The notes below the pieces were generated by a model, which saw nothing but the letters and a program-made list of their open reading frames with translations, was not told the DNA's origin and did no database searches. Shown here in pieces: positions 21,499 to 30,981 of a DNA stretch of 64,000 bases. A program made the position numbers and the translations under genes. The DNA comes from Lysobacterales bacterium (GTDB lineage: Bacteria > Pseudomonadota > Gammaproteobacteria > Xanthomonadales > UBA2363). The stretch spans positions 1-64,000 of the forward strand of contig JAHCAT010000012.1 of NCBI GenBank assembly GCA_019634735.1. Direction: 5' to 3'. Numbering within the stretch: the first letter of the stretch is position 1; every line of letters begins with the position of its first letter.

Positions 21499-24009
21499 TC
21501 ACGGTTCGAAGCCGTCCGCGAACAGCGCGTCCGGACCCAGCACGCGCAGGGCGACCGGCGGCGACAGGCTGTGGAAGCGGCCGCCGTCGTGCCAGGCCTC
21601 GGCGTGGATGTCGACGCGGCCCTGGCCGGTCGCGGTCCAGGTGCTGGCCCACGGCGGCGCGGTGACGCTCGCCACCACGACGTCGTCGACGCGCCAGTCG
21701 ATGCGCACCAGGCCGGGCAGGTCGGTGGCGAGGGCCAGCGGCACGGGTTCGCCGGTGAGCACGGCGCTGCCGGCGGCCGGTGCGGTCACGGCCAGGACCT
21801 GGGCATCGCCCAGACCGGGCTCGCTGGCGTCGATCTGCTGCAGGAAGGCGACCAGTTGCGCGATCTGGCCGGCGTCCAGGGCGGCGGTGTCGCCATGCCG
21901 GCCCTCGGGGTTGCGGGCCAGCAGCACGTCTTCGAGGGTGGTGGCGGAACCGTCGTGCAGATAGGGCGCCGAGCCGGCCAGGCCGCGCAGGGTCGGCGCG
22001 TCCAGCGCCAGGATCGGCCGGCCCAGGCGCTGCCCGCTACCGGCGACCAGGGTGCCGACGTCGTGGCGCAGGCCGCTGGCGCTGTCGGTGTAGGCGGGGC
22101 CGGCATGGCAGCGCTGGCAGTCCAGGGCCTGGAACAGGGTCCGGCCGGCCTGGCCCTGGGCGGTCAGGCTGCCGTCGGCGGCGCGCCGCGGCGAGCGGTC
22201 GTCGGTGTCCAGGCTGGCGACGTAGGCGGCCAAGGCGTCGAGATCCTCGGAGAAGCCCGCCTTGGGCGGTCCCAGCGGATGATTGCGGCCATCGGCGAAG
22301 AAGTCGGCGTCGTCCATGAAGCCCAGGCCGCCGAACAGGGTGCGGATCGGCACCTCGAAGTCCTGGATCTCGTCGAAGTTGCCGGTCCAGTGCACCAGGC
22401 CGCGCCCCATGCCGGCGTTGCCGCGCAGCGAGGTGGTGTTGCGCAGTCCTTCGCCGAGCTGGGTGAAGTCCCAGACCCGGCCGTCGCCGCGGCCGTCCAG
22501 GTGGCAGGCGGCGCAGGAGAAGTAGCCGTCCTGGCCCATCCTTGCGTCGGCGGCGTCGTGGAACACCTGCTTGCCGCGCAGCACCTGCGGCGCCAGCGGT
22601 TCGCCGGTGGCGCTGGCGAAGCGGCCCAGCGTGGTCACCGGGGCGATGCCGTCATCCAGGTTGGCGCCGACGTCGAAGACGTCGACCGCACGCACCAGCG
22701 GCGCCTGCACGAACAGCCGGCGCGTCGCCGCATCGAAGGCCAGGCCGCGCGGGCCCATGCCGGTCGCAAGCCGGGCCAGCACGGCGCGGTTCCAGGGGTC
22801 GACCACCAGCACCTCGTGGTTGCTCTCCAGGGCCGCGAACAGGTGGCTGGCGCCGGGCGCGGCGAGCAGGCCGGAGACCCGGCCGGCGTTGTCGATGTCC
22901 ATGCGCGCGGCGACCTGCTCGGCGGCGCCGGCGGCATCGATGCGGCCGAGCAGGGAGCGCAGGCTCGTCTCGAAGGTCAGCGCCTGACCCTCGCGGAACA
23001 GGCCGCGCAGCATGTTGTCCTTCTTGCCGCCGTACCACAGCGTGGCGCCGGCCTGGTCGGGCGCCAGCGCCGCCACGTAGTTGGGCAGGCCGCGGGCGGC
23101 GGTCCCGGAATCGGGCGAGGTGGTGTCCAGCGGCAGGTCGACGGCCTGCGCCTGGGCGAAGGCCGGCAGGGCGATCTTCCAGACCGTGCCGGCGCCATCG
23201 GCGCTGACCAGGCGCGAGACGTACAGCGTGGCACCGGCGCCATCGAGCGCCAGCGCATGGACCTGCGGGCCGACCTCGAGACTGGCCAGCGCCTGCGCGG
23301 AGACGGGATCGAAGCGCAACACCCTCCCCGGCCCGGCCAGGGCGGCGTAGCCGCTGCCGCCGTCGTCGAACAGCACGGCGACCGGCCGCGCCCCATAGCC
23401 GGTCTGCAGCGTTGCGGTGACCGTGCGGGTCGCCGGGTCGATGCGCGCCAGGCGGTCCAGGTCCTCCAGCGCCACCCAGACCTGGCCGCCGGCATCGATG
23501 GCCAGGGCCGCCGGCTCGCCGCCGACGGCGACCTCGGCGAGCAGACCGGGCGCGTCGGCGTCCAGCACGCCGACGCTGCCGTGGTCGGGATTGGCCACCC
23601 AGACCTCGCGGCGCTGGCCATGCACCTGGATCGCGCCGGACTGCCGGGGCGCCGGCCCGGCCGGCTGCCGCACCACCATCGGCGCGGTCAGGCTGGCCAG
23701 GCCCTGGCTGGCGTGCCGGACCTGCAGCAGGACCGTGAACACGCCCGGCTGCAGGTAGGTGTGGCCGACCGTGTTCACCGCCAGCCAGCCGGTGCGCGGC
23801 GTGCCGTCGCCGAAATCCCAGCGGTATTCCAGGGCGCCGCCGCCCGCGACACTGGCCTGGCCGGTGAACTGCACCGGCTGGCCCTGCGTGACCGGCGTCG
23901 CCGGCACGCTGTTGATCGCCTGCACCTGGACCTGCGCCTGCGCACCACCGGCCAGCAGGGCGGACAGCACGAGCCCCCGGACCAGCGATGGCAGCGCACC
24001 GCCGGTCAA
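21499..24009 (-). CDS. Exported PKD / YVTN-propeller / dihaem cytochrome c protein with GFE tag
   Basis: 836 residues. The order is: signal peptide (about 1-25), PKD domain (about 30-112; YRWDFGDGTPR, VGHTYLQPGVFTV), YVTN-type propeller (about 125-460), then a cytochrome c peroxidase-like part with two haem sites, CAACH at 499-503 and CQRCH at 631-635, and an Ig-like tail before the C-terminal DALFADGFEP. The best start is a TTG at 24009; its first three bases overlap the stop of the upstream gene (TTGA), so it is translationally coupled, and no ATG exists before the PKD domain. Related MauG/CcpA-type proteins reduce peroxide or oxidise cofactors; the actual function here is unknown. Confidence 0.85.
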   Translation of the reverse strand: MTGGALPSLVRGLVLSALLAGGAQAQVQVQAINSVPATPVTQGQPVQFTGQASVAGGGALEYRWDFGDGTPRTGWLAVNTVGHTYLQPGVFTVLLQVRHASQGLASLTAPMVVRQPAGPAPRQSGAIQVHGQRREVWVANPDHGSVGVLDADAPGLLAEVAVGGEPAALAIDAGGQVWVALEDLDRLARIDPATRTVTATLQTGYGARPVAVLFDDGGSGYAALAGPGRVLRFDPVSAQALASLEVGPQVHALALDGAGATLYVSRLVSADGAGTVWKIALPAFAQAQAVDLPLDTTSPDSGTAARGLPNYVAALAPDQAGATLWYGGKKDNMLRGLFREGQALTFETSLRSLLGRIDAAGAAEQVAARMDIDNAGRVSGLLAAPGASHLFAALESNHEVLVVDPWNRAVLARLATGMGPRGLAFDAATRRLFVQAPLVRAVDVFDVGANLDDGIAPVTTLGRFASATGEPLAPQVLRGKQVFHDAADARMGQDGYFSCAACHLDGRGDGRVWDFTQLGEGLRNTTSLRGNAGMGRGLVHWTGNFDEIQDFEVPIRTLFGGLGFMDDADFFADGRNHPLGPPKAGFSEDLDALAAYVASLDTDDRSPRRAADGSLTAQGQAGRTLFQALDCQRCHAGPAYTDSASGLRHDVGTLVAGSGQRLGRPILALDAPTLRGLAGSAPYLHDGSATTLEDVLLARNPEGRHGDTAALDAGQIAQLVAFLQQIDASEPGLGDAQVLAVTAPAAGSAVLTGEPVPLALATDLPGLVRIDWRVDDVVVASVTAPPWASTWTATGQGRVDIHAEAWHDGGRFHSLSPPVALRVLGPDALFADGFEP

Positions 24010-25427
24010 GGCTGGAACCCGTTGGCGAAGATCAGATCGCCGCCCACCGTGGCGCCGGTGGAAAACAGGAAGCTGTAGGCGGCGATGCCGTTGCCGGCGA
24101 CGTCGCGCACGCCGTCCTGGACCAGGCGCACCTCATAGGTGGTATCCGCCGCCAACGGCGCATCGGGCACGATGTTCACCACGTTGTAGCTGGTGTGGAT
24201 CACCGTGGTCGCCAGCGGCGCGCCGCCGAGCGGCCGCAACTGGACGGTCTGCGGGTTCACCGTGGTGCTGTCCAGGGTCTCGTTGATGACCAGGCCGACC
24301 ACGCTGCGCACGTGCTGGTGGGTGGCGCCCGGTCGCGGCAGGTGGTAGCCCACCGTGGGACGGGTGGTGTCCAGCGCCGGCTGGTGCGAGAACAGGTAGG
24401 AGCGCGAGTTGTCGGTCTCCGAGGACGAGGCCAGCACGATGTGGCCCAGCGGGATCCACTGGAAGTCGCCGGCGCAGCACGGCGTCGGCGTGAACACCTG
24501 GCTGACCTGGCGGGTCTCCATGTTGTACTTGGTGCCGCGCCCGAAGCGGCCGGCGAAGGCGTACTGGTCCTGGAAGTGCACGTAGCGTCCGGGCAGGTCG
24601 TCGTAGGGAATGGTGAAGGCCAGGCGCAGGTCGGTGGGATCGCTGAAATCGATCACCAGGGTGTTGGCGTTGCCCTGCGGCCCGTTGGTGTTGTCGCCGA
24701 ACATCAGCACCAGGTAGTGGCGCCAGACCTGCCAGGCGTTGGTGTACTGGCGGTAGTTGCCGATCAGCCGGTCGAGCAGCACCGGCTGCAGGGGGTTGGA
24801 AACATCGAACACCGCGACGCCGTTCTGGCTGTCCGACGGCGTCAGGAACAGCAGGTTGCCCAGCCGCCACATGTTGGGGCCGCTGGTCATGCCGGCGATC
24901 GCCCGGACGTTGACCTGCGCCGCGTGCGGCCACCAGCCGACCCGGGCATCGACGATGTTGTCGCCGAAGTGATACGGATAGGTGTCCAGCCAGTTGCCCG
25001 GCCAGCCCAGCGGCGGCTGGCCGGATGGGAAGGTGCCGACGTTGGTTGTCTGCTGCGTGGGCGCCAGCATGTTGGACAGGTTCTGGAACGGCCGCGGACT
25101 GCTGTCGCCGATCTCCGGGATCCAGTAGCTGCGCCAGAACACGTCGCCGACCTTGGCCCAGGAGTGGCCGTTGACGCCGGTCTGCACGGTACGCACCAGT
25201 TGCGGCGACTGCGCATTGGCGATGTTGTAGGTCCAGGTGCCCTGGCCCTCGGTGCCGCCCAGGTACAGGTAGCCGCGATGGAAGGTGGTGATGCGGCCGC
25301 CGTGGTTCCACATCGACAGCTGGGTGCCGGCCGGCCAGGTCTGCGTGGGCAGGCCCTGGGCAGCCAGCGGCGATGCGACGGTGAATGCGGCTGCGGCGAG
25401 CAGCCAGCGCTGAAGTGTCCTTGCCAT
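24006..25427 (-). CDS. Exported propeller protein with Big_5 Ig-like domain and GFE-type tag
   Basis: 473 residues. A signal peptide starts MARTLQRWLLAAAAFTVAS and ends at PLAAQG. Residues 30-390 contain LVIVD-like blades (YLYLGGTEGQGTWTYNI, NGVAVFDVSNPLQPVLL). Residues about 395-462 form a Big_5 Ig-like domain with PDAPLAADTTYEVRLV and GVRDVAGNG. It ends DLIFANGFQP, the tag with Gln in place of Glu. The start at 25427 is preferred to a longer open frame coming from the neighbouring gene. First gene of a two-gene operon with the cytochrome gene; likely functional partners. Confidence 0.82.
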   Translation of the reverse strand: MARTLQRWLLAAAAFTVASPLAAQGLPTQTWPAGTQLSMWNHGGRITTFHRGYLYLGGTEGQGTWTYNIANAQSPQLVRTVQTGVNGHSWAKVGDVFWRSYWIPEIGDSSPRPFQNLSNMLAPTQQTTNVGTFPSGQPPLGWPGNWLDTYPYHFGDNIVDARVGWWPHAAQVNVRAIAGMTSGPNMWRLGNLLFLTPSDSQNGVAVFDVSNPLQPVLLDRLIGNYRQYTNAWQVWRHYLVLMFGDNTNGPQGNANTLVIDFSDPTDLRLAFTIPYDDLPGRYVHFQDQYAFAGRFGRGTKYNMETRQVSQVFTPTPCCAGDFQWIPLGHIVLASSSETDNSRSYLFSHQPALDTTRPTVGYHLPRPGATHQHVRSVVGLVINETLDSTTVNPQTVQLRPLGGAPLATTVIHTSYNVVNIVPDAPLAADTTYEVRLVQDGVRDVAGNGIAAYSFLFSTGATVGGDLIFANGFQP

Positions 25428-25563
25428 TCGGTTCCCCCTGTGGTCGTGGCAATGGCCTGGTTGGATGGCCAGTATCGCCAAGCGCGAAAAGCGTTTCATG
25501 CACGCCATCACATTCCCGCCGGCCCGCAGGGGGACCCGGCGCACTGGAAACGGGCGCGTCTCG

Positions 25564-27843
25564 TCAGTCGCGGGACAGCAGCGCGCGGGCCGCAGCCAGG
25601 ACCTGTTCGTCGGATGGCAGCACCAGGAGGGCGGCGCCGGCCAGCGGCGTGTAGGTGTCGGCGCCGACCACCCGGCCGATCGGCCGGCCACCCAGGCCCG
25701 CCTCGACCAGGGCGGTGAACACGCCCTCGCCCACCGAGGCGCTGCGCCGGCCCTCGTCGACCACCAGCACCCGCGCGCAGGCGCGAGCATGCTCGACCAC
25801 GGCAGCCTCGTTGAGCGGCTGCAGCCAGCGCAGATCGAGCACGCGGACCCGGGCGCCCTGCCCTTCGGCAAGCTGCCTGGCGGCGCGCAGCGCCATCGGC
25901 ACGCCGTTTCCGTAACTGACGATCAGCAGGTCGGTGGCCTGCGGCTCGTAGACGCGCGGCTCGCCCAGCACCATCGCCTGGCCGGGTTCCGGGTACGGGA
26001 ACAGCCAGCCGCCGTCGCCGGCCTCGTGCAGGTCCTTGGTCATGTACAGGGCGATCGGCTCCAGGAACACGCTGACCCGGCCGTCGACGCGGGCCAGGGC
26101 GGCCAGGGTGCGCAGCATCAGGGCGGCGTCGTCGCCGCGGCTGGGGCAGCCGACCACCAGGCCCGGGATGTCGCGCAGCGCCGCGAACGAGTTGTCGTTG
26201 TGGAAGTGGCCGCCGAAGCCGCGCTGGTAGCCCAGGCCGGCGATGCGCACCACCATCGGATTGCGGAACTGGTCGTTGGAGAAGAACTGCAGGGAGGCCG
26301 CCTCTCCGCGCAACTGGTCGCAGGCGTTGTGGAAGTAGGCCAGGTACTGGATCTCCGGGATCGGCAGCAGGCCCATGTTGGCGTAGCCCTGGGCAAGCCC
26401 GAGGATCATGGTCTCGTCCAGCAGCGTGTTGAACACCCGCTTGTTGCCGAACGCCTTGTGCAGACCCTTGGTGACCGTGTAGACGCCGCCCTTCTGGGCG
26501 ACGTCCTCGCCGAACACCAGCGCCTGGGGATGCGCGGCGAGCAGATCGTGCAGGGCGTTGTTGATCTGGATCGCCAGGTGGCGCGGCGGCTGCCGCTCGG
26601 GCAGGCGCTCCTCGCCGCCGAACGCCGCGGTCCGCAGCTCGGCATCCGCCACGCGCTCCGCCTCGGCGCGGACCGCATCCGGCGTGTAAGGCGCCAGCGG
26701 CCGCACCACCTCGGCCAGCGACTCGATCTTCGGACGCCGGTCGGCCTCCTCGGCCGCCGCGAAGCAGCGCGCCCGGATCGCCTCGTAGTGGGCGAGCAGG
26801 CTGTCCGGGGTGAACAGGCCCGACTCCAGCGCGATCGCCGCCGAGCGCAGCAGCGGGTCGGTGCGCTCCACCGCCACCAGTTCCTCGATGCTGCGCCACT
26901 CGATCTCGAAGTCGGTGCCGGCGTGGCCCATGATGCGGGTGGTCTGCAGGTGCAGGAAGGTCGGCCGACGCGTGCGCCGGCAGTGCTCGACCGCGGCGGC
27001 GACCTGGCCGTAGCCGCGCGCCAGGTCGAGGCCGTCGGCGAAGAAGTAGTCGAGGTCCCGGCAGGCGCGGAATCGCTCGCCGATCCAGCCCGGCGGCGTC
27101 TTCACCGAGATGCCGATGCCATTGTCTTCGCAGACGAACAGCACCGGCGCCGGCAGCTTCTGGTAGGCGGTCCACTGGGCGGCATTGAACGCGGTCTGCG
27201 CGGTGGCGTGGTTGGCCGAGGCGTCGCCGAACGAGCAGATCGCGATGCTGTCCTGCGGCACCGGCAGCTCCAGGCGCAGGCGCCGGGCCTGCTCGATGGC
27301 GACCGCCGTGCCGAGCGCCTTGGGCAGGTGCGAGGCGATCGTCGAGGTCTGCGGCAGGACCCAGAGCGGCTTGCTGCCCCAGACCTTGTGGCGGCCGCCC
27401 GAGGCCGGGTCGTCCATGCTGGCCGCGAAGCTCAGCGCCGAGTCCATCACCGGGTCCATGTCCGGCAGCTTGCGGAAACGCTCGGCCATGAAGCCGCCGC
27501 TGCGGTAGTGCAGGAAGGCCGGGTCGGTGTGCCGGCACAGCCGGGCGACCATCGCGTTGCCCTCGTGGCCGGAGCTGCCGATCGTGTAGAAGACCTTGTT
27601 CTGCACGCGCAGCACGCGCGCCATCAGGTCCAGGTGGCGCGAGATCAGCTGCGACTCGAACAGCTCCAGGAAGCCGCGCACCGTCAGCGCGCTGCCCGGC
27701 AGCACCGGCGCATCGGCGCCCGGAGCGCTGGCGGTGGCACCGGGCTGGAAGGCCTGCACGAACTCGATGAAGTTGCGGTCGCAGATCTCGGCGCGGTTGA
27801 GGCCGCGCATGCGCGCGGGAATGGCTGGGCTGGGGCTGGTCAT
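25564..27843 (-). CDS. 2-oxoacid dehydrogenase E1 component, alpha-beta fusion (branched-chain type)
   Basis: 759 residues fusing the E1 alpha (about 1-390) and E1 beta (about 420-759) subunits of a thiamine-diphosphate 2-oxoacid dehydrogenase. Alpha: GSSGHEGNAMVARL, HYRSGGFMAERF, and a cofactor motif reading FGDASANH where GDG is usual. Beta: VFGEDVAQKGGVYTVTKGL and GLGYQRGFGGHFHNDNS. Fused E1 proteins of this kind act on branched-chain 2-oxoacids in several bacteria. No E2 or E3 gene is in the window. The start ATG at 27843 follows a TACAAT at 26 bases. Lipoyl partners and exact substrate cannot be read. Confidence 0.88.
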   Translation of the reverse strand: MTSPSPAIPARMRGLNRAEICDRNFIEFVQAFQPGATASAPGADAPVLPGSALTVRGFLELFESQLISRHLDLMARVLRVQNKVFYTIGSSGHEGNAMVARLCRHTDPAFLHYRSGGFMAERFRKLPDMDPVMDSALSFAASMDDPASGGRHKVWGSKPLWVLPQTSTIASHLPKALGTAVAIEQARRLRLELPVPQDSIAICSFGDASANHATAQTAFNAAQWTAYQKLPAPVLFVCEDNGIGISVKTPPGWIGERFRACRDLDYFFADGLDLARGYGQVAAAVEHCRRTRRPTFLHLQTTRIMGHAGTDFEIEWRSIEELVAVERTDPLLRSAAIALESGLFTPDSLLAHYEAIRARCFAAAEEADRRPKIESLAEVVRPLAPYTPDAVRAEAERVADAELRTAAFGGEERLPERQPPRHLAIQINNALHDLLAAHPQALVFGEDVAQKGGVYTVTKGLHKAFGNKRVFNTLLDETMILGLAQGYANMGLLPIPEIQYLAYFHNACDQLRGEAASLQFFSNDQFRNPMVVRIAGLGYQRGFGGHFHNDNSFAALRDIPGLVVGCPSRGDDAALMLRTLAALARVDGRVSVFLEPIALYMTKDLHEAGDGGWLFPYPEPGQAMVLGEPRVYEPQATDLLIVSYGNGVPMALRAARQLAEGQGARVRVLDLRWLQPLNEAAVVEHARACARVLVVDEGRRSASVGEGVFTALVEAGLGGRPIGRVVGADTYTPLAGAALLVLPSDEQVLAAARALLSRD

Positions 27844-27868
27844 GGCGGACGTTCCGGGACAGCCGCGC

Positions 27869-27874
27869 ATTGTA
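27869..27874 (-). promoter_or_regulatory. Candidate -10 box TACAAT of the E1 gene
   Basis: TACAAT lies 25 bases before the ATG on the minus strand. It sits in a 19-base segment (27861-27879) identical to one before gcdH (35724-35742). No -35 is recognisable. Confidence 0.45.
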
Positions 27875-28021
27875 GGACACAGCCCCCGGCCGCCCCGCCA
27901 GTCGAACCGCTGCCGAGTTCGCCCGCACCGCCCGGGTGCCGGGACCCGTCGCGGGGCCTGATGGGTGCCGGTTCTCAGCCCACCGCCCGTGCCAAGTCGC
28001 CGTATCCCCTGCCGACTGGAA

Positions 28022-28194
28022 GTGCGACGACACGACACTTCCCACCTCCCCCGGCATGCGGGGGAGGGCGGAGGCGAGGTCGCCCCGGCCAGCGCGTGCC
28101 GTTGGAGCCGCGACGATGCAGATCTTGGCAAGCCCCGGCCCTCTCCCCCCGCCCCTCTCCCGCGCCGCGGGAGAGGGGAGCCGACCGCGCTCCG
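28022..28194. repeat. Composite REP/BIME-like element 3
   Basis: A palindrome at about 28044-28070 (CCTCCCCCGGCATGCGGGGG), the shared spacer (GCGACGATGCAGATCTTGGC) and a second palindrome at 28140-28180 (CCCCTCTCCCGCGCCGCGGG), followed by GACCGCGCTCCG and heptamer array D. Same order as at 351-525. It is in the 513-bp gap between the divergent E1 and kinase genes; no gene lies there. Confidence 0.8.
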
Positions 28195-28197
28195 ATT

Positions 28198-28281
28198 CCC
28201 GATTCCCGATTCCCGATTCCCGATTCCCGATTCCCGATTCCCGATTCCCGATTCCCGATTCCCGAGTCCCGAGTCCCGAGT
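28198..28281. repeat. Heptanucleotide tandem array D (12 units)
   Basis: Nine CCCGATT and three CCCGAGT units, all in one 7-bp register, ending 75 bases before the kinase start. The first unit is preceded by CCGATT, one base short, so the left edge is slightly eroded. It is the shortest and most uniform of the five arrays. Confidence 0.93.
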
Positions 28282-28356
28282 CCAGGCCGTTCCGCTGCCG
28301 ACGCCGGAAAGATCCGGCAGAATCCACCACATGGCCACCTCGCGCTCCCCGCTCGG

Positions 28357-30669
28357 ATGAGCACTGGCGACGACGATCGCACCACCGCCCTGCCCGCCGG
28401 CAACGGTGGGGCCGGCGCCGATGCCCCGGGTGAACGCATCGGCCCCTACCGGCTCGTGCGACTGCTGGGCGAAGGCGGCATGGGCCAGGTGCACCTGGCC
28501 GAACAGTCCGAACCCATCCGTCGCAAGGTCGCCCTGAAGCTGATCCGCAGGCAACTGGCCGGGCCCCTGGCCCGCGCCTACTTCGAGGTCGAGCGTCAGG
28601 CGCTGGCACGCATGGAGCACCCGGCGATCGCACGGGTGTTCGACGCCGGACAGACCGACGAGGGCTATCCATGGTTCGCCATGGAGCACGTCGAGGGTCG
28701 CCCGCTCGACGTGTGGGTGCGCGAGACGCAGCCGACCCTGGCCAGCCGCCTGCGAGTGCTGATCGCCCTCGCCTTCGGCGTCCAGCATGCTCACCAGCGC
28801 GGTATCGTGCATCGCGACCTCAAGCCCAGCAACGTACTGGTGTGCCAGGTCGACGGCAGGCCGCAACCGCGGCTGATCGATTTCGGGATCGCCACCGGCA
28901 TCGATGGCGAGGGCGGCGGAACCAGCTACGAGCGGGTCGGCAGCGGCGCCTACATGAGCCCGGAGCAGTTCGCAGGCGACGCCGCCGCCATCGACATCCG
29001 CACCGACATCTACAGTCTGGGCGTTGTCCTGCTGACCTGCCTGCTGCCGCAAGGGCGTCTGGACGCCCTCGGCGAACCGGTGCCGCAGAGGGAGGCGCTG
29101 CACGAGCGCCTGCTGGCCAGCCTGCAGCGGCGCGGCCAGGACCCGGTGCTGGACGCGCTGCCCTGGGAACTTCGCCATGTCGTCGCCCGCGCCTGTCACC
29201 CGCAACGCGAACGCCGCTACCACGCCGCGACGGCGCTGGCCGAGGACCTGCAGCGCTTCCTCGACGGCTACCCGGTATCCGCGGTACCCGAAGGTCGCGG
29301 CTACCGGCTGCGCAAGTTCATCCGCCGCCGCCGGCGGCCGCTGGCGCTTGCCGCAGTGGCAGCCGTTGCCCTGGTCGGCGGCCTGGCCGTTGCCCTGTGG
29401 GGCCTGGTCGAGGCGGAGCGCCAGGCGCGGCGCAGCCAGGCCACCGCCGACTTCCTGGCCACCGTGCTTTCCGGCATCGATCCCGACCAGGCCCGCGACC
29501 TCGACAAGACCCTCCTGCGCACCGTGGTCGACCAGGCGGCGCAGCGTGCCGAGGTGGAACTGGCGGACCAGCCCGAGGCCCTGGCCGAGATCGAGTCGGT
29601 GATCGCCGAAAGCTATACCGGCCTTGGCGAATTCGACCTTGCCGTGCAGTTCAACCGCCGCGCCTACGAGCGCAACCTGGCGCGCTTCGGTCCGGACAGC
29701 CTGCGCACGCTCGCCAGCGCCCGGGCCTTTGGCCGCTCACGCAGCGATTCCGGAGAATTCCAGGGCACCGAGGCGTTCTTGCGGGACACCCTGGAACGGC
29801 TGCACCGGACGGTGGGTGACGACCACCTGGTCAGCCTGCGCACCCGCCAGTCGCTGGGTTGGCTGATGCGCGAGACGACCCGCTACGAGGAGGCGCTGGT
29901 CGAGCTCACGCGGACCCTGGAAGGCCTGCGCTCCAGCCGCGGCGAGGATGATGCGGACACCTTGGAAACCCGCCTGACCCGCGCCATCGTGCTTAGCGAT
30001 CTGGAGCGCTTCGACGAGGCGATCGCCGAGTTGCAGGCGCTCTCGGCCATCCGCACCCGACTGCTGGGCGCCGACCATCCGCGGACCCTGAGCGTGCGCA
30101 ACAGCCTGGCGGTGGCCTACCTCCAATCCCGACGGTTCGCGGAAGGCGAGCAGGTGCTGCTGCCCCTGCTGGCGGACCATGAGCGCGTGTACGGCCCGGA
30201 CAGCACCTCGACCCTTATGGTGGTCGGCAACCTGGGTGGCGCCCTGCGCCAGCAGGGCAAGGTCGCCGAATCCGGCCCGTACTACCGGCGTGCCGCCGAG
30301 GCGATGCGGGACCGGTTTGGCCCGGCGCATCCGCGCACCCTGATGTCGCTGCACAACTACGGCAACTACCTGCTCGACGCAGGCGAAGCGCAGCAGGCGT
30401 GGCAGGCGCAGACCGACGTCATCGACCACGCCGCCGCGACTTTTGGCGGACGCCACCAGGTGATCGCCGAGGCGCTGACCACGCGCGGCCGGGCCCTGGT
30501 GCGCCTGCGCCGCCTGACCGAGGCCGAATCCGACCTGCAGGCCGCCCTGGCCATGAAGACCGAGCTGCTCGGGGCGGACCATGGCCGCCTGGAATCGACG
30601 CGCACCGGCATGGCGGAACTGCAGGCGGCCCGGGACCCCGCCGGCGCGGCGGCGGCCGCCGTCCCGTGA
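28357..30669 (+). CDS. Membrane Ser/Thr protein kinase with TPR sensor domain
   Basis: 770 residues. Hanks-type kinase domain (about 30-300): GEGGMGQV at 38-45, ATP lysine K61, HRDLKPSN with D154, and DFG at 175-177, all catalytic residues present. A basic stretch and one membrane helix (about 328-350) follow, then a periplasmic TPR region with repeated units such as TRLLGADHPRTLSVRNSLA. The architecture is common in Lysobacterales and Myxococcota. No PASTA domain. The start at 28357 is chosen because the open frame upstream is repeat sequence. A similar kinase is encoded at 37813-40539. Targets are unknown. Confidence 0.92.
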   Translation: MSTGDDDRTTALPAGNGGAGADAPGERIGPYRLVRLLGEGGMGQVHLAEQSEPIRRKVALKLIRRQLAGPLARAYFEVERQALARMEHPAIARVFDAGQTDEGYPWFAMEHVEGRPLDVWVRETQPTLASRLRVLIALAFGVQHAHQRGIVHRDLKPSNVLVCQVDGRPQPRLIDFGIATGIDGEGGGTSYERVGSGAYMSPEQFAGDAAAIDIRTDIYSLGVVLLTCLLPQGRLDALGEPVPQREALHERLLASLQRRGQDPVLDALPWELRHVVARACHPQRERRYHAATALAEDLQRFLDGYPVSAVPEGRGYRLRKFIRRRRRPLALAAVAAVALVGGLAVALWGLVEAERQARRSQATADFLATVLSGIDPDQARDLDKTLLRTVVDQAAQRAEVELADQPEALAEIESVIAESYTGLGEFDLAVQFNRRAYERNLARFGPDSLRTLASARAFGRSRSDSGEFQGTEAFLRDTLERLHRTVGDDHLVSLRTRQSLGWLMRETTRYEEALVELTRTLEGLRSSRGEDDADTLETRLTRAIVLSDLERFDEAIAELQALSAIRTRLLGADHPRTLSVRNSLAVAYLQSRRFAEGEQVLLPLLADHERVYGPDSTSTLMVVGNLGGALRQQGKVAESGPYYRRAAEAMRDRFGPAHPRTLMSLHNYGNYLLDAGEAQQAWQAQTDVIDHAAATFGGRHQVIAEALTTRGRALVRLRRLTEAESDLQAALAMKTELLGADHGRLESTRTGMAELQAARDPAGAAAAAVP

Positions 30670-30981
30670 CTCCACCCGGACGTTCCCAGCGACGAGGGGC
30701 ACCGTCGCGGCGCGGCGATCGCATGGCGGGGCGGACAGCGGCCCGTTGGACGGCAACGGCAGGACCGGTCCGGCTTCCAGCGGCCGACCGCAGCGGATTG
30801 CGCCCATCGCGTGGATCGGCGAGCGCTGCAGCATCCTTTGGGAGCATCCAGCTCTGCAGGGGTCGGCACCCCAGGGGCGTGGCACTGGCGGGTTGGCACG
30901 GTCTCCACTAAGGTCGCGCGGTCCCACGGTGCCGGCTGACCCGGCGTCCGCAACAGGGGCCCAATCTTCACGGGAGGCAAC
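30670..30981. other. Intergenic region without a recognisable gene (312 bp)
   Basis: Between the kinase and subtilase genes. No conserved open frame, tandem repeat or terminator was found. CACTAAGGT near 30907 is the only AT-richer spot, and GGGAGG near 30970 is the subtilase ribosome site. Confidence 0.6.

Noticed and set aside
28331-28360. Nine-codon frame (MATSRSPLG) overlapping the kinase start as a leader peptide
   Set aside because: No ribosome site precedes it, and it is the tail of an open frame from the repeat; an ATGA overlap alone is not enough.
30885-30910. Sigma-54 promoter (TGGCAC ... TTGGCA) before the subtilase
   Set aside because: The GG and GC elements are not at the required 10-base spacing; the match is only partial.
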